Source of the DNA: Vulcanimicrobiota bacterium
GTDB lineage: Bacteria; Vulcanimicrobiota; Vulcanimicrobiia; Vulcanimicrobiales; Vulcanimicrobiaceae
Direction: 5' to 3'
DNA length: 45,031 nucleotides
NCBI GenBank assembly: GCA_003140855.1
Contig: PLLF01000112.1
Span: forward strand, 1-45,031
The notes beneath the pieces are model-generated. The model searched no databases, was not told the DNA's origin, and was given only the letters and a program-made list of their open reading frames with translations. The position numbers and the translations under genes were made by a program. Position 1 is the stretch's first letter, and every line of letters starts with the position of its first letter. Positions 22,777 to 30,712 of the stretch are shown piece by piece.

Positions 22777-24801
22777 TTAGGGCGACTTCTCGAGAGCGGC
22801 CTTCACTCGCGAGGCCAAAGCCGGTGTCATGCCCTTCACCGCCGCAATTTCATCAACGCTCGCGCGCCGAATGCCGGCTGCGGAACCAAAGGCAATCAGC
22901 AAGCGCTTCTTTCGAACCGGACCGACCCCTGCCAGCGCATCGACCGCCGAGCGTGTCATCTCTTTTCCGCGGCGTTGACGATGATAGGTAACCGCGAAAC
23001 GGTGCGCCTCGTCGCGAATCCGCATCACCAGGTGCAGCGCAGCTGAATTGGGCGGCAGAACGATCGGTTCGGACTGGCCCGGCACGTACAACCATTCGTG
23101 CTCTTTGGCAAGGCCCGCAACCGAAAGTCCCGTCATGTCCATCTCTTCGAGCACCTCCATCACGGCGCTCAATTGGCCTTTGCCGCCGTCGATCAACAGC
23201 AAATCCGGTTTCTTATTGAATTTCTCTTTACGCGCGAGCTCATCGACGAGTTTGGTTTGCGTCGTTTCTTTGCTGTCTTCCCCATCGCGGCGGGCGACGT
23301 CGATATCCGTCTTGGTGCGCAAGTACCGTAAGCGGCGGCGCAAGGTCTCTTGCATCATCGCAAAATCGTTGGGCCCTTTGTCGTATTGGATCTTGAACTT
23401 GCGGTAGTCGCTCTTCTTCGCTCGCCCTTCAATGAATACAACCATCGAACTGACGGGATTTGACCCTTGAATGTTCGAGATATCGTAACACTCGATCCGG
23501 TGCGGCGGCTCGGGAAGTTCGAGCGCATCCGCGAGTTCCGTCAACGACTGGGCTTGCGCCGTTTCTTGCACTTCCTGGTGTGCGAGGAACGCCTTCAGGT
23601 TTTGCTCGGCGTTCTTCTGCACGAGCTTCAAATATCGCGCGCGTTCGCCGCGCTGCGGTAGCAACACCCGGACGCGCGTTCCCTTGTACTCGGTCAGCCA
23701 CGCCTCGATCACGCTGTTATCGAGCGGCAACGCCTGCACCAGGATTTCTTTTGGAATCGCGCTGGCAGCGCTGCGTAGCGCCTTGGCGTTTGGTTTCGGC
23801 AGCGGCACCGGCGCCTCGACGCCGCGGGCCGTGCGCACCGCGGCGAGCGGCGAGAGTCCGGGCGGCTCCGGCGCGCCGGCCGTGCGTGCGGTGTAAAACT
23901 GCTTCAAGAATTCGCTGAAGAGCACCGAATCGGGCTGGTCGGCAACGCCATCGAGTATGAAGTGCTCCTGCGCGAGCAGTTTGCCGGCGCGCACCATGAA
24001 GACTTGCACGCAGGCTTGACCCTGCGCTCGCGCGAGCCCGAGGAGGTCCATGTCGATCCGCGACCGCCACACGACCTGCTGCGCTTCGGTCACGCGCCGC
24101 ACCGCGACGATGCGATCGCGCAAACGCGCGGCCGATTCGAAATTGTAGGTTTCCGCCGACGTCACCATCTCGCGCTGCAAGCGCGAAAGCAGCGATTCTT
24201 GTTTGCCCTCCAGGAAGAGCACGACTTCTTCTATCATGCGATCGTAGTCGTCTTGGCTCTGGTAACCGACGCACGGCGCCAGGCAACGTTTGATGTGGTA
24301 TTGCAGGCACGGACGGCGGCGCCGCCCGTCGATCGGTTCGGGACAGGTCCGCAAAGGAAAGACGAGCCTCACGAGGTCGATCAGCTCGCGCAAGCCGTGC
24401 GCATTCGTGTACGGTCCAAAATAACGCGCGCCGTCGTTTTTGACGACACGCGTAAACAGCACGCGCGGAAACGGTTCGTTCGTCACTTTTAAATAGGGAT
24501 AACGTTTATCGTCGCGCAGCCGCACGTTGTAGGGCGGCTGATAGCGCTTTATGAGGTTCGCCTCGAGGATCAGCGCTTCGATTTCGTTCGTAACCACGAC
24601 GGTGCGCACGTCGAGCACGCGCTCGACCATCGCTTGCGTGCGGACGTGATGGACGGCGCTGTCTTGAAAATACGAACGCACGCGGTTTCGCAGCGACACG
24701 GCTTTTCCGATGTAGAGAACGTCGCCGTTTTTATCCAGCATCATATAGACACCGGGTACGTCCGGGATCTGCGCGAGGGTTTCAGCGAGGGGTGCGGCCA
24801 T
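22777..24801 (-). CDS. uvrC: Excinuclease ABC subunit C
   Basis: 674 aa, slightly long for UvrC (usually 590-650). GIY-YIG nuclease domain at 12-90 (VPGVYMMLDKNGDVLYIGKA), CxPC-like cysteines around RTCPEPIDG and KRCLAPCVGY, UVR helix near 205-235, RNase H-like 5'-incision domain (ECYDISNIQG, KPDLLLIDGGKGQL) and C-terminal helix-hairpin-helix pairs (LAGVGPVRKKRLL). It makes both incisions around UvrB-bound lesions. An insert of about 40 residues before the RNase H domain (APEPPGLSPLAAVRTARG) is unusual. Operon: Clp N protein, dedA, uvrC, PF04020-like. Confidence 0.97.
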   Translation of the reverse strand: MAAPLAETLAQIPDVPGVYMMLDKNGDVLYIGKAVSLRNRVRSYFQDSAVHHVRTQAMVERVLDVRTVVVTNEIEALILEANLIKRYQPPYNVRLRDDKRYPYLKVTNEPFPRVLFTRVVKNDGARYFGPYTNAHGLRELIDLVRLVFPLRTCPEPIDGRRRRPCLQYHIKRCLAPCVGYQSQDDYDRMIEEVVLFLEGKQESLLSRLQREMVTSAETYNFESAARLRDRIVAVRRVTEAQQVVWRSRIDMDLLGLARAQGQACVQVFMVRAGKLLAQEHFILDGVADQPDSVLFSEFLKQFYTARTAGAPEPPGLSPLAAVRTARGVEAPVPLPKPNAKALRSAASAIPKEILVQALPLDNSVIEAWLTEYKGTRVRVLLPQRGERARYLKLVQKNAEQNLKAFLAHQEVQETAQAQSLTELADALELPEPPHRIECYDISNIQGSNPVSSMVVFIEGRAKKSDYRKFKIQYDKGPNDFAMMQETLRRRLRYLRTKTDIDVARRDGEDSKETTQTKLVDELARKEKFNKKPDLLLIDGGKGQLSAVMEVLEEMDMTGLSVAGLAKEHEWLYVPGQSEPIVLPPNSAALHLVMRIRDEAHRFAVTYHRQRRGKEMTRSAVDALAGVGPVRKKRLLIAFGSAAGIRRASVDEIAAVKGMTPALASRVKAALEKSP

Positions 24802-24806
24802 TCGCC

Positions 24807-25424
24807 TCAGGAATTCGCTTGTTTTTTTCGCATCCCGTTCTTAACGATAAAATAGAGCGCGATCGCGACGACGGCTATGCACGCTGCCAGCCCGGCGTAT
24901 TTTCGGAAAGCGTCGCCCACGGCGCTTGCGTGCGCGCCAAGGTTGACGCCCAGGAATATGAATCCGCCGCAAAATATCAGCGAGCCGCAAGACGTCCAGA
25001 AATAGAACGGCACGAGCGGCATCTCGGCGATCCCGGCCGGAACGCCGGCGACGCCCCTTATAAAAGGAACGAAGCGGCAAATAAAGATCGCGAAACTGCC
25101 CCACCGCGTGAAAAAGTTGTGGACGCGGTCGAGTTCTGCATGATGGAGCCGCACGTACTTTCCGTAGCGCTCGACGAACGGCCGGCCGCCATACCGGCCG
25201 ACGGCGTACCCGATGCTCTGGCCGGTGAGTTCGCCGCCGACGGCAACCAGGATCGCAAGCCACGGGCTCGAGAGATGGCCGGTCGCAGCCAGCGCGCCGG
25301 CAGCCGGCAGAATCAACTCGCTTCCGACCGGCGCGCCGATGTTGGCAAGCGTCATTACGACGTACAGCCCGAGGTAGCCGAAGTGGTCGATCAGATGTAA
25401 GAAGTAAGCGCTAAACTCGTGCAC
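24807..25424 (-). CDS. DedA-family membrane protein
   Basis: 205 aa with the DedA/SNARE-associated fold. The signature elements are NIGAPVGSELILPAAGALA (membrane-embedded acidic residue), GQSIGYAVGRYGGRPFVERYG and RFVPFIRGVAGVPAGIAEM. DedA proteins act as polyprenyl- or phospholipid flippases needed for envelope homeostasis. The ATG at 25424 lies inside the end of the Clp N gene (14-bp overlap), and the stop is five bases before uvrC, so it is translationally embedded in that operon. Confidence 0.92.
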   Translation of the reverse strand: MHEFSAYFLHLIDHFGYLGLYVVMTLANIGAPVGSELILPAAGALAATGHLSSPWLAILVAVGGELTGQSIGYAVGRYGGRPFVERYGKYVRLHHAELDRVHNFFTRWGSFAIFICRFVPFIRGVAGVPAGIAEMPLVPFYFWTSCGSLIFCGGFIFLGVNLGAHASAVGDAFRKYAGLAACIAVVAIALYFIVKNGMRKKQANS

Positions 25425-25794
25425 GCGACCGCCGCAGGATTTCAGCGGCCCGGCTTCCGCCTTCCATCTCTATCGCCACAAGCAGGTCGACGGGCTCCAC
25501 GAGCTTCCCGGTGTTGCTTTCCGCAATGGCGACGACGCTGCGAACGCGCGGTGTGATCAGTATTCCTTCCCAGCTGCGATCTTCGCCGGTGCCGAGCGCG
25601 CGGCGAATCTCGGCATGCACTTCGGCCGGATCGATGCCTTCGCTGCTCAAACGCTGGAAAATCGCGCCGTCGGGTTCCTGCATCAAAGCGACGAGCAAAT
25701 GCTCGACGCCGATGTAGTAGTGATTGTGATTTCGGCACTCTTGTTCGGCCGCGCGCAGAACGCGTCCGGATGCCGGGCTAAATTTTGCGAACAA
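25411..25794 (-). CDS. Stand-alone Clp N-domain protein
   Basis: 127 aa consisting only of the Clp repeat (N) domain: FAKFSPASGRVLRAAEQE, YYIGVEHLLVALMQEPDG, then a second repeat VRSVVAIAESNTGKLVEPVD. It lacks both AAA+ modules of ClpA/ClpC. Such orphan N domains may act as adaptors or binding decoys for Clp proteases (inference). TTG 25794 is the best start: AAGGG is seven bases upstream, it matches the family opening M-F-x-x-F, and longer frames run through the tRNA-Pro gene. First gene of the dedA-uvrC run. Confidence 0.82.
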   Translation of the reverse strand: MFAKFSPASGRVLRAAEQECRNHNHYYIGVEHLLVALMQEPDGAIFQRLSSEGIDPAEVHAEIRRALGTGEDRSWEGILITPRVRSVVAIAESNTGKLVEPVDLLVAIEMEGGSRAAEILRRSRARV

Positions 25795-25831
25795 AGATGG
25801 GCCCTTGCGCTGAGTGCCTATTGAAAGAATT

Positions 25832-25905
25832 TCGGGGCGACTGGATTCGAACCAGCGGCCTCTTCGTCCCGAACGAAGCGCTCTACCAAGCTGAGCCACG
25901 CCCCG
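25832..25905 (-). tRNA. tRNA-Pro (anticodon CGG)
   Basis: 74 nt. Acceptor CGGGGCG/CGCCCCG, D-arm GCTC-AGCTTGGTAG-AGC, anticodon stem CTTCG/CGAAG with loop TTCGGGA (anticodon CGG, reads CCG), T-arm with TTCGAAT, discriminator A. CCA is not encoded. It sits 37 bp upstream of the Clp N gene, on the same strand. Confidence 0.97.
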
Positions 25906-26008
25906 GAAATTCGTGCCCCCGTAGGTTCGGTCGGCTCCCTCCCCCTCCTGCCGAAAGCAACCGGACGGGAAAACGCGCAACGCTATCCAAAAGTTTCAGG
26001 TAACATCC

Positions 26009-26680
26009 ATGAGATACCTCATCGTCGGCTGCGGCCGCGTCGGTTCGACCCTCGCGAAGCTTCTCGACGCCGACGGTCACGAAGTCATCGTCGTCGACGA
26101 AGATCCCAACGCTTTCAAGCGCTTGGGGCAGAAATTCAAGGGCCACGTCGTCGTCGGGACCGGCATCGATTACGACGTACTCAAACACGCGGGCGCGGCG
26201 CAAGCCGACGGCTTCATTGCCGTTACGAACGGCGATAACCGCAACGTCATGGCGGCGCTGATCGCGCAGCGCATGTTTCACATCAAGAAGATCGTCGCGC
26301 GCATCTACGACCCCACGCGCGGAATGATGTATCGCGAGCTCGGGATCGATACGGTTTGTCCGACGACGACGGGCGCCAAAATGATACGCGACGTGCTGAT
26401 GGAAGCGCCGTGGGATACGCTGCAATCATTTGATTTCGGAAAAGTCACCTCGCTGACGGCGACAATCCGCGCCGCCGATGCGGGCAAGCGCGTGTCGGAC
26501 TTCGAGCGCGCCGGCCGCATTCGAATCGCCGCAATTCGAACCGGGAAGAGCGTGCGTGTGGCCGCCAACGACACGGTGCTTGCGGAGAGCGATGAAATCA
26601 ACGCGATCGTCGCTCCCGAAGCGATCAGCGAGTTTGCGCAGATGTTTACCGACGCCCGCGTGCCCGAGGGGGTAGGCTGA
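26009..26680 (+). CDS. TrkA-family K+ uptake regulator, RCK N and C domains
   Basis: 223 aa. Rossmann RCK_N domain (LIVGCGRVGSTLAKLL, VVDEDP) to about residue 135, then an RCK_C domain. These cytoplasmic subunits gate Trk/Ktr potassium channels in response to nucleotides (NAD(H), ATP or c-di-AMP). No membrane channel gene is present in the window. Its stop TGA overlaps the next gene's ATG (TGATG). A tandem TrkA pair like this resembles the CeoB/CeoC arrangement of actinobacteria. Confidence 0.92.
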   Translation: MRYLIVGCGRVGSTLAKLLDADGHEVIVVDEDPNAFKRLGQKFKGHVVVGTGIDYDVLKHAGAAQADGFIAVTNGDNRNVMAALIAQRMFHIKKIVARIYDPTRGMMYRELGIDTVCPTTTGAKMIRDVLMEAPWDTLQSFDFGKVTSLTATIRAADAGKRVSDFERAGRIRIAAIRTGKSVRVAANDTVLAESDEINAIVAPEAISEFAQMFTDARVPEGVG

Positions 26681-27105
26681 TGTTCGTACTGATCGTCGGC
26701 GGCGGCAAGGTCGGATCGTATTTGACGCGCGCGCTGGTTGGACAGGGTCACGAAGTCGTCATCGTCGAGAAAGCCGAACGCAAAGCGCGGCTGCTCGAGC
26801 AGCTGCTCGAGCGCAACGTCACGGTCGTCGGCGACGGCTGCGATCCGCTAGTGTTGGAACAGGCTGGGCTCAAACGCGCGGACGTCGTTATCGCCGACAC
26901 GGGCGACGATGAAGATAACCTAGTCGTCTGCCTGATTACGAAGAAAAATTCAACCGCAAAGTGTATCGCGCGCGTCAACAATCCGCGCAACAAGTTGATT
27001 TTCGATTCGCTCGACGAGAAAAATCCCGTGACTACTATCTCGTCTACCGAAGTCATTCTGGACGCGATCCACAAACACGTAACGGCTGCACCAGTGTCAT
27101 CCTGA
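26680..27105 (+). CDS. TrkA-family K+ uptake regulator, RCK N domain only
   Basis: 141 aa. A single Rossmann domain (VLIVGGGKVGSYLTRALVGQ, VVIVEKAERKARLLEQLL, DVVIADTGDDEDNLV) without RCK_C, which explains its shorter length. It is coupled to the preceding two-domain TrkA gene and probably forms hetero-oligomeric rings with it (inference). Ends one base before the convergent radical SAM gene. Confidence 0.92.
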   Translation: MFVLIVGGGKVGSYLTRALVGQGHEVVIVEKAERKARLLEQLLERNVTVVGDGCDPLVLEQAGLKRADVVIADTGDDEDNLVVCLITKKNSTAKCIARVNNPRNKLIFDSLDEKNPVTTISSTEVILDAIHKHVTAAPVSS

Positions 27106-27106
27106 G

Positions 27107-28315
27107 CTAGTGCGTGTGCGTGAAGTTGCCGACGCGCACGCCGGTGGTGCGCATCTCGGCGATCGCTTCGCGCATTCCTGCGGCGCGCGCGGGACGCCCG
27201 ACAGTCGCAAAATACCACTCCGGGTCGATGTTGAGCGTGCGCGTCTGAATCATGTCCACTTTGACGGTGCCCAAGAAATCGCGCATCGCCTCTAATTCCG
27301 AAACGTCGTCGGTAACGCCGGGATGCGTGAGCAGGTTTAAAGATACGCGAATTCCCGCGTCGCAGGCCAGGCGGATCGACGCGAATACGTCGTCCAAATC
27401 ATAGCCAATCGGCCGGTAATAGGCGGCGTACACTTCCGGCCGGAACGAGTTGAGGCTCACGCGCACCGCCTGAAGCCCGGCATCGATGCAGCGTTGTAAA
27501 GCCGAGGGAAGGCTGCCGTTGGTGTTGAGATTCACAACGCCGTTGGGTTGACGCTCGCGAATCAGCGCGACAGCTCGTGCGATCGCGATCGAACGCAGGA
27601 GCGGTTCGCCTTCACATCCTTGCCCAAAGGAAACGATGCCTTCCGGCACGCGCTCGAGATGATGAATAGCCACGCGCGCGAGCTCCTTGGCGGTCACTTC
27701 CTCTGCGATGCGCGTCTGCGGCGACGGCACGCCGGTATCCGGTTCTTGCTCCGAGATACAGCCAACGCAGCGCGCGTTACATGTAGGCGAAACCGGGAGC
27801 GCGGCTTCGCCGCGTTCCAAGAAAACGTTTTGCGCCGTAAAACAACTGTACTCGAGCGAGCACTTCGCCAGCTGGCGCAGCACGCGATTTCCGGCATCGT
27901 CTTCTAGACGTTTTTTGACCAGCAATTCGAGCTCGTTGGGCGCGAAGGTGCGGGGCTGCCAATCTTCCCCTTCGTCCGTTCGCATCGCGGCGACGTGCAG
28001 CGTATCGTCGATCGCGCAAGCAAACGTGTACCCGAATAGCGGAAGTGCGGGCGCACCGGGGTCGCGCTCGTACGCGGGCAACAGCAAGCGCGTATATCCG
28101 GCGGGCACCATGACTGCGAGCGTCTGACGCCGGCGGGCGATGCCTTTGACCACGCGTGGGTGACGCCCGGGCAAGACCATCGGCACGGTTCCCGGCGGCG
28201 TCGGAACGAGCTCGCCGGATCCGACGGCGCGCACTAAGCCGCCGTCCGCCAGCGGTTCGTTCTTGCCGTCGTAAAAAATGCGGCCCGCCGAGTCGCAGTA
28301 AGCGAGTTCGATCAC
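27107..28315 (-). CDS. Radical SAM protein of unknown substrate
   Basis: 402 aa. An N-terminal region of about 170 residues with several cysteines (CSLEYSCF) precedes the radical SAM core. The [4Fe-4S] motif is CNARCVGC (Cys179, Cys183, Cys186), and the core also holds SFGQGCEGEPLL and NLNTNGSLPSAL. The GTG at 28315 overlaps the GNAT stop (GTGA). Longer frames begin inside the GNAT gene and lack a rationale. Last gene in the miaB-mutS-mutL-miaA-hfq-dapF-GNAT run. The substrate is not evident; HisKA-like or peptide-modifying roles are not supported. Confidence 0.85.
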   Translation of the reverse strand: MIELAYCDSAGRIFYDGKNEPLADGGLVRAVGSGELVPTPPGTVPMVLPGRHPRVVKGIARRRQTLAVMVPAGYTRLLLPAYERDPGAPALPLFGYTFACAIDDTLHVAAMRTDEGEDWQPRTFAPNELELLVKKRLEDDAGNRVLRQLAKCSLEYSCFTAQNVFLERGEAALPVSPTCNARCVGCISEQEPDTGVPSPQTRIAEEVTAKELARVAIHHLERVPEGIVSFGQGCEGEPLLRSIAIARAVALIRERQPNGVVNLNTNGSLPSALQRCIDAGLQAVRVSLNSFRPEVYAAYYRPIGYDLDDVFASIRLACDAGIRVSLNLLTHPGVTDDVSELEAMRDFLGTVKVDMIQTRTLNIDPEWYFATVGRPARAAGMREAIAEMRTTGVRVGNFTHTH

Positions 28316-28761
28316 AATGCTTTTTGGAAAACGTACTCGGTCTTGAGCACATCGTAACCGAGGCGCGCATAGAATGTATGCGCGCGTTCCCGCACGACGT
28401 TTGAGAGCAACCTTAATGTCGTGCAGCCTTTCTTGCGCGCCCAATCTTCGGCAGCTTCAACCAGCAGCTCGCCAATCCGGTGTCCGCGAAACTCATCCTC
28501 GACCACCAACCCCGCAATCTCGGCGCGGCGGCTTGCAATGAGCGTATCCTGGCGCACGATCACCGTCCAGCCGACCACGCCCGCGCGCGGAACGACGGCC
28601 ACCAAGACAGCGCGGTCGGGCTCGGGAGAACGCAGCACGGCTTCGATGTGCTCGAGCGGAACCTCGTATCCCAACTGCACCGCAAGGGCAGCGATCCGCG
28701 CCGCATCGGCCGGCAGCGCATCGCGGATTGAAACCGCTAGTTCGTTAGACGGGAGCTGCAT
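28312..28761 (-). CDS. GNAT acetyltransferase
   Basis: 149 aa. Typical Acetyltransf_1 domain: ISIRDALPADAARIAAL-like opening (VSIRDALPADAARIAAL), acetyl-CoA loop DEFRGHRIGELLVEAAEDWA, then ARLGYDVLKTEYVF. Substrate unknown. It overlaps the end of dapF by 17 bp and the radical SAM start by four bases, so it is translated within the same transcript. Confidence 0.9.
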   Translation of the reverse strand: MQLPSNELAVSIRDALPADAARIAALAVQLGYEVPLEHIEAVLRSPEPDRAVLVAVVPRAGVVGWTVIVRQDTLIASRRAEIAGLVVEDEFRGHRIGELLVEAAEDWARKKGCTTLRLLSNVVRERAHTFYARLGYDVLKTEYVFQKAL

Positions 28762-29536
28762 GCAACGCGGCGACGTTCGCGTCGAACACGCGTACCGCCG
28801 GGCCCGTAAGAAACGCTTCGCCCGCGCCGCTCCATTCTATAGTAAGCACGCCACCCGGAACGTGAACCTCAACCGGACTTTTCGCCATGCCGAAACGTAT
28901 CGCGGCCGCCGCGCAAGCCGCCGCGCCGGTGCCGCAAGCGCGCGTAAGCCCGACGCCGCGCTCCCAATGCTGGACGTCGAGACGATGAGGATCCGTCACC
29001 ACGGCTACGTGCACGTTTACGCCGGCCGGGAAACTTGGCTGAAGCTTTGTTGCAGCTTGGATCAAATCTATTGAATCGAGCGTCTTTTCAAAGATGACGA
29101 CGTGCGGGTTGCCGACTTCGGCGTACGCAGCGTTCGAAAAAGGCAGCGTGCGCGGTTCGAAGCGGGGAACGCCGATCTGCGTACGCACCTGATAGGTTTC
29201 CCCGGCACTCAGCACTTCGGCCGCAAGGATGCCGGCAGCCGTTTCGATTCGAAAACTATTTCCCGCCCCGGATTCGGAAAGAAAGCGAACGGCGCAACGC
29301 AATCCGTTGCCGCACATTTCGGCCTCGGTCCCATCCGCGTTGAATATCCGCATGCGCGCATCGGCGACACTCGAAGGTTCGATCAGCAGCAAGCCGTCGC
29401 AGCCCACGCCGCCGCGACGATCGCAGAGTTGGCGCGCAAGATTTTCAGGGCTCGGCATCTCCGCAGAGTTACGCCGATCGATGACCGCGAAATCGTTGAA
29501 CGCGCCGTGCATCTTGGTCACGGCTACGCCGGGCAT
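28745..29536 (-). CDS. dapF: Diaminopimelate epimerase
   Basis: 263 aa. Converts LL- to meso-diaminopimelate for peptidoglycan and lysine. Catalytic cysteines are Cys75 (EMCGNGLR) and Cys201 (RACGTGA); substrate elements include HGAFNDFAVID and NADGTEAEMCGNG. It starts on the ATG at 29536 that shares its A with the hfq stop (TAATG). The pairing with hfq and miaA is compact and suggests coupling. It shows that the organism makes DAP-type cell wall. Confidence 0.97.
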   Translation of the reverse strand: MPGVAVTKMHGAFNDFAVIDRRNSAEMPSPENLARQLCDRRGGVGCDGLLLIEPSSVADARMRIFNADGTEAEMCGNGLRCAVRFLSESGAGNSFRIETAAGILAAEVLSAGETYQVRTQIGVPRFEPRTLPFSNAAYAEVGNPHVVIFEKTLDSIDLIQAATKLQPSFPAGVNVHVAVVTDPHRLDVQHWERGVGLTRACGTGAAACAAAAIRFGMAKSPVEVHVPGGVLTIEWSGAGEAFLTGPAVRVFDANVAALHAAPV

Positions 29537-29802
29537 TACGAAGTTGTGACCTCTGCCGCCGCTGCCGGCGCAACCGCTCCCGCGTCGCCGCCCGGCGTTG
29601 CGAACGGGCCCTGCGGCGAAATAGTTGAAACGGCGTGTTTGTAGACCAAATGGGTCTTGCGCTCGTATTCGATCAAAATCGTGAAGGGATCGAAACCCTT
29701 GACCACTCCGCGCAATTGGAAGCCGTTGACCAAATAGATCGTAACGGCGACGCCTTGCCGTCGAACTTCAGCGAGGTATGTATCCTGAAGGCTCCCGGGC
29801 AT
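29536..29802 (-). CDS. hfq: RNA chaperone Hfq
   Basis: 88 aa. Sm1 motif (VTIYLVNGFQLRGVVKGFD) and Sm2 motif (THLVYKHAVSTISP) are intact, including the YKHA signature of the RNA-binding pore. A short Ala/Gly-rich tail follows. It forms hexamers pairing small RNAs with mRNAs. Directly downstream of miaA (10 bp), the classic miaA-hfq order, and overlapping dapF by one base. Confidence 0.97.
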   Translation of the reverse strand: MPGSLQDTYLAEVRRQGVAVTIYLVNGFQLRGVVKGFDPFTILIEYERKTHLVYKHAVSTISPQGPFATPGGDAGAVAPAAAAEVTTS

Positions 29803-29812
29803 AAACGACGCT

Positions 29813-30712
29813 TCAAACCCATCGCAGACTTTCCCTTGCCAACCGTTCGACGTCGTGCCGTGCAGCGGTCACGATATCGGGTTCGCTGCGAAACCAGGTC
29901 GTTTGCCGTTTGGCGTAGCGCCGCGTCGTTCGAACGAGCAAATCGCGCAATTCCTCGTACGTGCACCATCCGCGCGCGTACGCGATCGCTTGCGGATAGC
30001 CGACCGCATTTGCCGCCACGGCCTTTTCGCCGATGCGCTCTGCTTCTTCCACGAAACCGGCCTGCAGCATCGCGTCGGTCCGCCGGATGATGCGTTCTTG
30101 CAGCTCACTTTCATCGACTTTCAGAAACACTTTGAGAAACGGGATGCCGGCCGAACGCAATGACTCTATCGGTCCCGCTCTCCTCGCCGAATCCGGCGCC
30201 AGCGCGACTTCCAGCGCTCTCAACACGCGGTATGTATCTTGCGGATGGATCGTTGCGGCACGCTCGCGATCTCGCACCGTCAGCCATTCGTGCAAGAATT
30301 GTGCATCGTGCAGGTGCGTTTCCCGCGCCAAACGTTCGCGCACGAGTTCGTCGTACTGCGGAGCCAGATCGACGGCGCCCGTGAGCGCCCGAATGTAAAA
30401 GCCGGTCCCACCCACCACGATCGCACGCCTCCCGCGCGCGTGGATCGCTTGGATAGCGGCTGCGGCGTCGGCAGAAAAACGCGCCGCGGAATAACGATCT
30501 TGCGGGTCGAGAAAACCGACCAGATGGTGCGGAACGGCTGCGAGCTGTTCGCGCGTCGGCGCCGCCGTTCCAATCGGCATACCGCGATAGATTTGGCGCG
30601 AGTCTGCGTTGACAATTTCCGCGTTCCACTTCTTCGCGAGCTCGATCGCAAGCTCGGTCTTTCCCGATGCGGTCGGTCCGGCGAGGAGGAGCACGCCGGA
30701 AGCGGCGGTCAC
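29813..30712 (-). CDS. miaA: tRNA dimethylallyltransferase
   Basis: 299 aa. P-loop LLAGPTASGKTE (Gly12-Thr19), substrate motif NADSRQIYRGM, and VVGGTGFYIRAL. It adds the dimethylallyl group to A37 of tRNAs reading UNN codons; MiaB, in the same run, then methylthiolates it. GTG 30712 overlaps the mutL stop (GTGA) and puts the P-loop at the family position; the longer frame merely extends into mutL. Confidence 0.96.
   Translation of the reverse strand: MTAASGVLLLAGPTASGKTELAIELAKKWNAEIVNADSRQIYRGMPIGTAAPTREQLAAVPHHLVGFLDPQDRYSAARFSADAAAAIQAIHARGRRAIVVGGTGFYIRALTGAVDLAPQYDELVRERLARETHLHDAQFLHEWLTVRDRERAATIHPQDTYRVLRALEVALAPDSARRAGPIESLRSAGIPFLKVFLKVDESELQERIIRRTDAMLQAGFVEEAERIGEKAVAANAVGYPQAIAYARGWCTYEELRDLLVRTTRRYAKRQTTWFRSEPDIVTAARHDVERLARESLRWV

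Noticed and set aside
25795-25980. N-terminal extension of the Clp N protein
   Set aside because: The extension translates the tRNA-Pro gene; the TTG at 25794 with AAGGG is the better start.
25906-26008. c-di-AMP riboswitch before the TrkA pair
   Set aside because: The 103-bp leader is short and lacks the conserved ydaO-type blocks I would expect.
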